Origin: Gambelia wislizenii
Taxonomy: Eukaryota > Chordata > Lepidosauria > Squamata > Crotaphytidae
NCBI GenBank assembly: GCA_030847615.1
Contig: JAUMIR010000001.1
Span: 66,849,501-66,913,500, forward strand
Direction: 5' to 3'
DNA length: 64,000 nucleotides
Positions 54,760-64,000 of the stretch are shown piece after piece (positions within the stretch are counted from its first letter, which is position 1; each line of letters starts with the position of its first letter). The notes under the pieces are model-generated. The model did not search any database, was not told where the DNA came from, and saw only the letters and a list, made by a program, of their open reading frames with translations. The position numbers were made by a program, and so were the translations under genes.

Positions 54760-56980
54760 TATATTAGGGAGAAGTGTTGGCTACAAAACTCAGCCCATCT
54801 CCCTCTCCCTCTGTGGAAAAAATATTATTTAACTTAAGGTGGCAGTTATATAATTTAGCTCTTATGTTCCATTATTAATGAATTTTATCATGAAAAATTT
54901 AGGCTCTTCCCCTCTACTGCCTTTTGGAGCCTTTTGGAGTATTTATTAGCAAATCTGTCCTCTGTGGCTCTGACACTAGATGTTTAAAGCTCCAATCCTA
55001 TGTACATTTACATGGGAGTAAGACCGTTGTAACTCCATGGGAGTCGCTTTTAAGTAAACATGCAATTTGTCCTCCTTCAGTCTGAGTTCTTTTGATATTT
55101 TGTATTTTGACAAACTGGGCTCCTACCCCTCACTTTTTAAAAATTTTTACTAGACTTCGATAAACACTTGTTTACTCTGCTCAAACTCACTTGGGATCTC
55201 TGGTGGATTTTTCACAGAGTTAGAAAATGTATTGTTTTGGACTATAAAATTTCCAAGCTCTGTCCCTGCTCCTCCCCATTGTTTGTTTGTTTGTTAGCAT
55301 ATGATTGAGCAACCCCATCCTGCCTGGTCTCCTCCATTCTCCACCTTCTCCAAGAAAAAACACTGCATTGGGGAAAGGTGAATAAAGATATAATGAGCAG
55401 ACAGCTCCCCAAAGACCAGCAATTGAAGTCTGGTAGGGCTGCATAGAACTGCAAATATCTGCATCCAGAGTTTATGGGGGCTACCACCTGGCAACCCATG
55501 GCTGCGGTTGTTTTTTAAGTAGGAGTGCAAATCAGTTATCATCCAGGCAAGTTTGATGGGGATGGCTGTCCCTGCTTCCAACTGTTTTCTTTTTCATTTG
55601 AGTGGGGATTGCTAATATTTGGAAGCCGCTCTCCTTTTCTTGGGGCTCTGAGCAAGTTTGCTGCTTGGAGGGCCTTTCCCTCCCTGTAACTCTTAGCTGT
55701 ACTCCTATTCTCCCTCCTTCTTTAATCCCACTCCCTTTCTCACATCCCATTTTTCCTTATCGGCCCCCAGTTCTCCAGGATACATTTGTCTTGTCCATCT
55801 ATTCCCATCCTCCCCCTTCTGTCTCTCTCATTCTCTTTCTCTTTCTCCTTGCATTTCTACCCTCATGATCTTCCTCCTCCTTTGCTTCCCATCCAAAAAA
55901 ACCCTCTGAAACTAAGACTAGGATACATTAAGATGCTCAGGGTTCTAAAATTATCCCACTAAACTTAATAAGACTTGTTTCTAAGAAGACATATATAAAT
56001 AGGTGTTTCTCTACACTGGCCACTTAATCTGGCACCAGTCCAGAGCACTATAGTCCCGGACTGACTCTGGATCAACTGCAATGGCAGCCACATGTACCAG
56101 ACCAAATCCAGTGTGATGCACATCATTGTCCACATGGGACAGCTGGGCTGACACCACGCTGTGCTTACTGGGCCAGCCCCTGTTTTTGGAGCTGCCGCTA
56201 CTGCTACCTCACCAGCCAAGGAGCTCTATGGAAAGCTTGCATAGTGTGCCAGTGTTTCTGTTGAAGTGAGAATGGGTGCCCAGACATGTGATCAACAAGG
56301 ACAGGGTCACTCTACCCCTCCTCATTGATCACACAGGTAGCTGGGTCTTACCTCAGCAGAAGCAATAGTGTGCAGGGCAGGCCTTCCATGGAGGTACTTG
56401 GCCAGCGAGGAAGTAGTGGCTCCAACGGGGATCCATCCCTTTCCCTACAGTACTCAGCACAGGGTAAGGGAGATGACATCACATTTGCACGTAGACAACT
56501 GGATTGGGCCAAATTGGACCTGATCCAGCTATCCAGACAGCAAAAAACATGAGGTCACTCTGGAGTTTCTGGGAAACCCCAGGTTTTCCCCAACCTTGCT
56601 TAGTTCAGAGCAAAGTCAGGGCAAAAAAATATGGATCTTCCCTGGAAGCAGCCATATGTCATCTGCCAGCACCAGATTTGGGGTGAGACCTTTTTTTTTT
56701 TTTTTTTTTTTTTTTGCTTGTGTAGGACTGCCCTCTCGGGATCTACTGCCCTGATGGTTTTCTCCTTTCCCTTCTCTTCTCTGAAATAACACATCAAAAT
56801 GTCACAAATGTGGCCTCTGCAGGGCATTTAGTAATGGAAACAATCTAATAAAAACTGAATTTGGAGAATTCTTTGCTTGGACAATAAGCTTCTTTGTTTG
56901 AAATACAGATGTTAAAATCAGTGCTTCCAAATGTGTTAAAATGGAGTTGGGGAAAGGTTTTATTTCTATTCAAAGCACAG
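54760..56980. other. No gene; pyrimidine-rich and poly(T) tracts
   Basis: CT-rich sequence at 55,680-55,870 and a (T)25 run at 56,691-56,715. 56,000-56,560 may hold a decayed hAT-like MITE (left-end-like ctctacactggccactt at 56,012), but no matching right end was found. No coding sequence of a retroelement lies between the two LTRs. Confidence 0.4.
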
Positions 56981-56991
56981 TTTGGAATACT

Positions 56992-58173
56992 TTTTGGATT
57001 AGGGGTAGATTCCCAGGATAGTAATCCCTTTTTAGGAAAGAAGATTTGTGCAATAAAGAGGCAGTCTCCTTCAGAAGAATTTGCATGGGAATGTGCTGAT
57101 TCTCCTGCATATTCCTCTGAGATTAATTCCAGCAAAGTAAGGCAAACAAGCAGTATTAATGTTACATACCAAAAACTTCAATAGTTACTTCGAACTGTAC
57201 ATTAAGAATATATATACAAAGATTGCCTAATTCCTAACTGAGGAGATTATCACACATGCCAAGTATCCCAGCACAGGGATGACAGAAGATTGCTAAAAGG
57301 CTTCCTGTTCAGACAACGTTGTACCCATTGTGTTATGCTCCCATTCTGCTCCTGTTCCCCCTCCCACTCCCTCCTATTAACAAATTAAGCTGTTAATAAA
57401 TCACCCGTTCCGTCTGAAAAAGCATCTGAAAAGGAGCCCCGTTATGCTAGCTCGATGCCAGCTGCAGCAGGAGGTCCCTGCCGAACACTTCCAGGTGCAA
57501 TTGGGATGAGATAAGTGACACACTTTTTTTTTTTTACCCTCCCAAGGTTACTTGAGATTTTAAAAGTTTGTTTTGGGGCTTGGTTTTTACTTTTGACATT
57601 GCGTTTGGTTTTTATTTTTAAATTTCCCATGCAATCATTCTCTCATGAGAATGGCCAGGATTTGTTTCCAGGAAGTGAATGGGGCTCTGCAAGAGCCCCA
57701 TTGACTCCTGGGATGCCGGAGGGGAGGGGAGCAGTTTCTATTGCATGGGAAGGTAAGTGTCTGAAAAAAATTCTTTAAATTGCTACAGGGATGGGAGTGG
57801 GGCGGGATTGGGGGTTGCAGGACAGAAACATTTTTCAAGGACCTGAGTGATAATCTGAGAACATTTTTGGGTAAAAGAAGCAGGTCAAGGGAGCTGAGAC
57901 TTACCAGACTGAGGTAGGAAGGAGAGCGAGGAGGAGGGGGGAGGTGTCTTCATGTGACCACAGATCCTGGAAGTTTCTGCGATCAGCTGGCCTGGTTTCT
58001 TTAAAATATGGATTGTTGATGACCATGCATACCACTGACGGTTGGGCAAATGAGGAAAGCTTGGGAGACAGTGTGAATAGGGTAGAGGCATGAAGGAAAA
58101 GTCCCATTGCTCTAAAAGCAAATGGGAGAAGGGGGTGTAAAGAAAATGCTTGATTGAGCTGTATTTTCCAACA
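56992..58173 (-). mobile_element. LTR copy interrupted by a MITE
   Basis: Same LTR as 54,243-54,757, in the same orientation, with ends ttttggattagggg and tattttccaaca. A Harbinger-like MITE (57,242-57,858) splits it. Sequence just left of it (56,920-56,985) and just right of it (58,225-58,310) is similar to each other (gttaaaatggagttgggg, ttttatttctattcaaagca against ttttttctattcagagcaaa). Confidence 0.55.
57242..57858. mobile_element. PIF/Harbinger-like MITE
   Basis: The left terminus ggagattatcacac is preceded by TGA; the right terminus gagtgataatct is decayed. The body shares gagataagtgacacactttt, caaggttacttgagatttta and aattnggagttgcaggacag-like stretches with 7,682-8,288. It is inserted in the LTR. 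Confidence 0.6.
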
Positions 58174-58467
58174 AAATTTTCTTTGGTTGTGCTATGATTC
58201 CCATGTATTGTGGAAGCAGTACTTACAAAAGTGTTAAAAACAGTTCGGGAAAGTGTAAAGTTGTTTTTGGTTTTTTTCTATTCAGAGCAAAGCTTGGGGA
58301 AACTTTTTCTGGTTTGACTATAACTCCTTTGTGTTCATAAAAGGAGGATTGAGAAACTGTTCAAAACAGAGCTGGGGAAAGGAAATTTACTTCTTTTCCT
58401 TTTCATGACGGCAGGTAGAAAACTATTTTTCCAACCAGAGAACTATTTTCTCATTTGTTAGACTTTG

Positions 58468-58497
58468 TTTTTATTTTATTTTATTTTATTTTATTTG
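58468..58497. repeat. (TTTTA)n microsatellite
   Basis: About six ttatt units. Confidence 0.9.
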
Positions 58498-58499
58498 AG

Positions 58500-59900
58500 T
58501 GCCACACTCTAAACAACTGTGGTAGATGTATATGATGTATCGTGCTTAATGACATCACCCTTATGATGCCACCGGAGGTTGTCCCATGGTCCCAGGATTC
58601 CGCACTGAAATCTTAGGTCCTGAGATGTGCCTGACCTATGCCCTCTAATCAGTGGTAAAGGATATGACAAGATGGCTGAGCTTCTGTACACACACTGGTG
58701 AAAACACACCATCTTGTCCTTCATCTCAGACAACAGTGTACGGATAGGGGTTCATACAACTTCACCATATTTCTCTGCTCCATATTTTCTATATCTCCTT
58801 GCACATAGAAAATCAGATTACATACAAAAACCTAGTTTCCATTCTGACATGAGTACCCACCTCATATATGAAATGGTACAGTGCAGGAAGAGGTTTGCTT
58901 TCCTCTTCTAATATTTGTGGAGGATAGCCTTTTGCTAAGAAAGCTTCATCTTCATGATAGTTCTTCAAATGATTCCTTCCTCTGATGTTACCCCTTCAAG
59001 CAGTGTCATTGCCTGTCTCTCCTTTGGTTTCTGGTGTGATTATTCTCACTCCTGTTTGCACACACAGATGGAGCTCAATGGGTCCCTAATAGCATACTTT
59101 ACTTAATTAACATGCAATTAGCTTAATGAATATTTTAACCTCATTATGTAGTTACTCATCTTTATCTGTTGAATAAGCCTGGTGCCCAGCCCTGGTCCAT
59201 TACAAAGACAAGCCAAATTAGGTTTTCATTCAGCAATTGCGTCAGAAAGTGCTGCTTGTACAGTTATTTCTCTTGCTCCTCAGTGTGGCTGTGATAACAA
59301 TGAAAGGGCCATGGATGGTACAGCAGAGAAAAGAGAAGGTATTTTTAAAAAACTCAACACACCTGAACACAAAATGTCCCAGTCTTTCTCCATCCTATCC
59401 TGACAAGCTGTTACTTAAAGAGCAACCCAGCAGTCCCTTTTTTGCTGGTGGAAATGGTATGAGGAATAATGTTTAATGTATCATAACTAAAAATCATAGT
59501 CAGGAAAAAATGAAAACTGAAAAGCAGTCAGCTGGGGAGGGCAATTTTTATTAAAAGCGTAACTCCTGCAGAAGTTTGCTCATGTCCTTCATCTATTGCA
59601 ATCAGGCTTCTCCAGATAGGCAAATGTATGGAGAGGTTGTAGTATTTGTTGCTGTTGTTGTATTAGCCAGCCCAAGTTATAAGATCTTTAGGGAGACCTT
59701 TCTCTTGGTCCCATTGTTACCATGCCCTACTACCCCTCTTCCTGTAATATCTCATAATTGGCCATTTTGGACACTTTGAGGGGGTCTAGTAGACCAGGGT
59801 GATCCAAAGTGAGGTCAGATAGAGGTCACAAAGACCTGGGAAGGTGTTTTAGAGATATTTTAGCAAGCATCACACCCAAGCTAGGATTAAGCAGAGTCCC
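58500..59900. other. No recognisable gene
   Basis: No exon or named repeat identified. Confidence 0.4.
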
Positions 59901-59924
59901 TAGTAGACAACACCATTAAGGAGG

Positions 59925-60505
59925 TATGTGTGAATTCCTTTTTGGGCCCCTTGGCAGTGAGTCACACATCCTAAACAATCAAATGACCTACACAACCCAA
60001 ATTCCCAGAAAATATTCCTCAGACCCCCCTCCTGTCCTACAATGTAAGGTTGTCATACATCAATCAATTCCTATCTCCCAGCCATCTAAGACAATCAGTG
60101 GAGTTTTGTTCTCCTTTGTTTCTCTCACGAGAGAATTGTGTAGCCATTTTTGTAGCCAGAATGGGTCTTCAAGGCATGAAATGGGTTATAAATACCCCAA
60201 TCAAACAATACCAACATGTGCTACTGTGGACAAGACCTGGACACTCTCTGTCGGTCTGCCCCCGGATTGGAATGTCAATGCCACCCTCTGGCTTTGGTCT
60301 GGTAACTATTACCCTGCCTCCCAAATCTATTCCTCTATCCAACCTTTCTGCCTTAAACTATTTGATAGCCTTGTGTGGTTTTTGTGGGTGTGTGTTGCAT
60401 TTGTGAATGCTTTTTGTGTTAGTTCCAATAAAAAAAATCACTTTAAATGGGAGTTCTCTGCAGTTAGTACTGGTATACATAGGTGAAAGGTCCCGAAGTT
60501 ACCCA
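59925..60505 (+). mobile_element. LTR-like segment
   Basis: A TATA-like ggttataaataccccaatc (60,184-60,202) is followed about 240 bases later by a polyadenylation-type tccaataaaaaaaatcact (60,424-60,442). This is the spacing of a U3-R-U5 unit. A 186-codon frame and a shorter frame overlap it in different phases, and neither shows a recognisable domain, so I read the region as non-coding LTR. Exact ends and a target duplication were not found. Confidence 0.4.
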
Positions 60506-60610
60506 CCTATTGCAGCATTCCCTTTGAGCTAATAATAATTTCCCTAAATATTAACATGACAAATAGGGTTCTAATGCACCCCCCACCTCTTTGGGTAACA
60601 CCACCACCAT

Positions 60611-61060
60611 CACGTGCACCACTTTGATGAAGACATGGGAGAAAGCCTTCTCAGTAACTCCCAACCTATGGAACATCCTTCCATGGGAGGCCTGATTATC
60701 ATCATCATCATCATCATCATCATCTTTTATTTCTATAGCACCATCAATGCACATCCCTCTCCTTGCTTTCTTTCAACAAGTAAATTAAGACCTTCTTATT
60801 TAGGCAGGCATTTGACTGACTTTTAAATCATATGGTGGAATATTGCTGATAGTGGTATGATGTGTTTTTAATCCTGCTTCTTTTTAATTATGTTTTAAAT
60901 GTATTTTAAACTTTTTAACTGTCTCTTTTTAATAGTCTTGTTATTTTTAAAAACTTTTGTAATGTACATTTTAGCCAATTTGTTTTAATTTTTTTAAGTT
61001 ACCTTGGGTCCCTTGGGGACGAAAGTGAGGTGTAAATTGAATAAATAAATAGATCTGGGG
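60611..61060 (+). pseudogene. L2-type LINE 3' end with nested (ATC)n
   Basis: The decayed C-terminus reads EKAFSVTPNLWNILPWEA-like sequence (L2 group: GxRAFSxAAPxLWNxLP), interrupted by a (atc)n run (60,698-60,723) and a short foreign segment. It then continues as CFLSTSKLRPSYLGRHLTDF before an AT-rich 3' UTR ending in ttgaataaataaataga. The order and tail fit L2. Confidence 0.65.
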
Positions 61061-61219
61061 AGAGCTAAAAATAACATTCAAATGATATTTCTGTTGTTCC
61101 CACACTATTTTCTGGCAATTCCCAGCAACATTTTATTCCCAGATGAGTTTAATTCTTAGATATATCAGAACCACACAGTATCACTCTCCTTTCTCTCTTC
61201 TTAATCTTTTAAAGAGTTA

Positions 61220-61513
61220 GAAGATGTTCAGACTAGCCTAATAAACTGGCAAAGGAATGCCACAGTATCGTGAAAGGATTTCCCTTTCAGATGACATTGT
61301 CCCTTTCCTGTTCTGCTCCAGTGCTGCCCCCATTCTGTCCCCACTTTTTTTCATTGATGGCTTAAGCCAATAATAGATCTGTGGGCTGCCCGGCACGTGC
61401 AATTAAGGTAAGTGTGAAACTTTTTGTTCTTGTGCCAGGGCAGGGGCAGGACCAGGGTGGGAAAGGAGATTGTGAGAAGGGAACACTTTTTTTGTTCGCC
61501 TCTAATGATCTCC
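61220..61513. mobile_element. Short PIF/Harbinger-like MITE
   Basis: TTA (61,217-61,219) then gaagatgttcagac; the right end is tctaatgatctcc then TTA (61,514-61,516). The right half matches 8,200-8,288 (gggcaggggcaggaccaggg, gagattgtgagaagggaaca, ctttttttgttc). A large internal deletion relative to the 607-bp copy. Confidence 0.6.
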
Positions 61514-61884
61514 TTATAGTGTATCAGTGAAATAACACTTTTGCACTCTAATTCTGGAGTATACATTTTTTATTCAAAATTTTCACTTACCCAAGGAAAT
61601 ATGCATTGTATTCAGTTGCTATAAAAAAGAAAAACTAACCCTTAAGATAGTAATAAGTTCTGGCTACAGTTCAAATTGCCAGGACTATTCTCCAAGCCGT
61701 GGCAGCCACATCTTTTGTTTGGGAAATTACAGGTAAACGGCCCAGGCTCTTTGTGAGAAATGACTGATAGAATGGTTTTTTTGAGAAGTGGGGTCCTGTA
61801 CAATATGCTAATTTATTTAAAGTTCTATCGGCTTTACATTGACCTTTAGCTAGCATGGACTGTGTAAGCTGCTCTCTTTTCACT

Positions 61885-62218
61885 AGCAGGTAAAGACCTT
61901 TATATTTAAATAGGCATTTGACGGTTAATTTGTTTCAGAAGGGTCTTTTTATGGGGAAGTGTTATATTTTTATCTTTCTTGTTATGTTTTTAAATGATTT
62001 TATGTTTTTTTTTAATTTATGGTGTTCTAATATGATAGCTGGTTTAATTGTGTTTTAACATTTTTATCATCAGGTTTTTAGCTCTGTCTTGTTTTAACCT
62101 TATTGTAAGAAAACCCCATCCATGTTAGGCTTGTCTTAGGGTTGCCATGAGTTGGAACAACAACCTGCCTTGCCTCCCATTTTGGGAGAATGGCAAGATA
62201 TAAATAAAATAAAATAAG
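61885..62218 (+). pseudogene. L2-type LINE 3' UTR
   Basis: A decayed coding end (agcaggtaaagacctttata, tttaaataggcatttgacgg) parallels 60,775-60,820, followed by an AT-rich UTR and a gggagaatggcaagatataa + ataaaataaaat tail. A short foreign insert (ttgccatgagttgga...) disturbs the end. Confidence 0.5.
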
Positions 62219-62749
62219 CTAATGATGGGTGGGTGGGGGGAAAGAAACAGGACAGGTATGAACACATTTCATCTCTCTTTGGAAAAGCTGATCTTCCTTT
62301 CATAGACCTGAAGTCTCTTGAAGGCACAACAATGGCTTCTTGAACTCTGAACTCTCTTTAAATGGTGCCAGTGGTACAACATTTGTCTTTGTCTCCCATT
62401 CTGTTTAAGTCAAGGGAAGGAACAAAGAAGAAAGACTTTCATATCAAAGTTTTTCAGTCATTTTCCATTTCTAAGGTAGTTTGGATATGTTCTGTTCTTG
62501 ATAGAAATGTTCTTTTCTTATAGGGGCCCTTGTAAATGCTGCATATATAGATACTCACAACTTACATTAGTTGTCTTCATGCAGGTATACAGGCACAAAC
62601 AAAAAGCCATGGAAAGTTTGTGAGTTTAGCAGACTGCTTGGACATGGAATTTTGGGGATGAGCAGATTCATTATTTTGTCTAATAGCACAAAATAGCAGA
62701 TTTACTCAGAAGGAACTCTCCTGAATTCAGAGGGGCTTTTTCTCTGATA

Positions 62750-63490
62750 AATGGGTTGTCTGACTTACCAGGCAGCAGCTTTGGGGTCCAGGGCAAGAGC
62801 ATAGTGCTGGGTGGCTCCCTGGTGGGGCTTCTGTCTGCTTCCCCATCCCAGGGTCTGGTGCAGCTCATGGGAAGGGCAGGAACTGCCAGCCAATGGGCTC
62901 AAACGTGGTTGAAGTCATTGGCTTGTAGCTGGGACCAGAGTGGACTGCTCACTGTCTTCACTCCAGTCAGGTGGGGGAGCATTTATGGCCAACCTACCCA
63001 CTAACATTACATGGCACAGCATTGCTGAAAATCATCCCACCATCTCTCCCTCCGTTTTGTGTTGCAATCCGTATGTGTTTTAGCTTTGTGGCACATTGAC
63101 AGCTATATTACTGTCACAACTTTTGAGGTGGTCTGCATGGGTCCTGGATCAGGCTTATGGATTACAAGTGTCTTCTGGCATTGGTAAAGTATCAGAGTCT
63201 CTTTATGGGACTATGGGGTGTGGGACAACTATGGTCTTGCCCAACTCATGGGCAGACACTGCTCTTGCACCCCTGGGACTGGGGCACCTGCTCCAGGTGG
63301 ATCCTTTCCTGTCATCCCAAAGGTTCTGGAAGTAGGATTGGCGGATTGGGCTCATTGATCAACAGGCTGGTTGATCAATGCTTGGATCTGGATCCTTGCA
63401 TGTGCCAACTCAATCTACAGCTGTAACCAATAAAAGCTGTGGCCTATTCCTTCCACTTTCAATATATCCTGTGTGTGGTGTGTTATTTAT
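62750..63490 (+). other. Possible retroelement 3' region
   Basis: Higher GC than its surroundings, with longer open frames and a polyadenylation-type ccaataaaagctgtggcc at 63,426-63,443. I recall similar endings in lizard DIRS/LTR-type repeats but can show no domain here, so this is tentative. The remainder to 64,000 shows no gene. Confidence 0.3.
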
Positions 63491-64000
63491 GCATAGCGGA
63501 ACTCATCCCTGGACATGCAAAATTTAATTTGTACTAAAGGTCACAGAGACTCAGCTCTGGCATGTGTTTAGAGTGTCATGGCCCAGTACAGGAATGTGTG
63601 AATATAGTGTCCTGGAGCAGATGCAAGATTTGTCTTCACCAATGAGTAACTACAAAGGAAAGGTTGGAAAAGTTGGGAGGGGGGAGCAACCCACAAAAGA
63701 TCTAAAATGGAAATGGCTGGTCTTCCAGCTTTGAATTTGGCGATTCCTTGAGGGGGTACATGGATGGGCCAACCTCTTTTAAGCAAAAGCCATAGGAAAT
63801 ATATATAATCAGCACAGGGTGTATCTTAGCTCTGTGTATAGATATGGGGCCCACAAAAACCAAGCTCATTGGATTACATACATCCTCTGTACTTTGCCCA
63901 CCCCTTCTGTAGAGTGTCTGTATGCACAGGGGATTAGGAAAAGAGCTTCCAGATCAGAAGGTGGCACTTGCAGTTAAATCTGCCCTACAAACATATTTTT

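Noticed and set aside
59926..60486. 186-codon plus-strand frame as a possible gene
   Set aside because: It overlaps TATA-like and polyadenylation-like signals with LTR spacing, a second phase is also open, and no domain is seen.

Overview
This window looks like intergenic or intronic DNA of a squamate reptile, most likely an iguanian lizard. I infer this from the repeat mix: CR1/L3, L2, L1 and BovB-type LINEs, tRNA-derived SINEs, DIRS and Penelope-like relics, a mariner copy, and many hAT-, PIF/Harbinger- and Tigger-like MITEs. I found no host protein-coding exon, rRNA gene or functional tRNA gene. Nearly every long open frame lies in a transposon or results from palindromic or low-complexity sequence.

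The best-preserved feature is a 4.0 kb non-LTR retrotransposon on the minus strand (10,808-14,797), bounded by a perfect 12-bp target-site duplication. Its single large frame (1,052 codons from the first ATG) encodes an APE-type endonuclease, a reverse transcriptase and a C-terminal CCHC finger. It has a short 3' UTR with a perfect hairpin and a (GA)n tail. The RT active-site motif reads FAND rather than FADD, and the N-terminal endonuclease motif lies upstream of the first ATG.

Layout: 0-7 kb holds fold-back and hAT-like MITEs, a Tigger-like MITE and a SINE. 7-9.3 kb holds a Penelope-like tail, an intact-ended Harbinger-like MITE and a GC-rich hairpin element. 10.8-14.8 kb is the LINE. 15-20 kb holds two Penelope-like tails with hammerhead-like cores and a mariner relic. 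20.9-27.2 kb holds Tigger-like, BovB, CR1 and hAT-like pieces. 28-31.2 kb holds a DIRS relic and an inverted repeat. 32-38 kb holds MITEs, CR1, L2, a hAT transposase relic, a SINE and a Tigger-like MITE beside an ATAGAT microsatellite. 39-43 kb holds a hAT-like MITE with ~190-bp internal repeats, a 336-bp near-perfect palindrome, a second DIRS relic and another Tigger-like MITE. 45-49 kb holds BovB split by a MITE, CR1 split by a minisatellite-bearing MITE, an L2 tail and a 42-bp orphan 3' end of the LINE family. 49.2-52.4 kb is an L1 relic broken by CR1 and a SINE. 54-58.2 kb has two copies of one LTR. 59.9-62.2 kb has an LTR-like segment, L2 tails and a small MITE.

The elements interact as mobile DNA rather than as an operon or pathway: SINEs share tails with LINEs, MITEs sit inside LINEs and LTRs, and CpG decay has altered catalytic codons in two separate transposons. 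All family assignments come from reading motifs and comparing copies within the window; no database search was possible.
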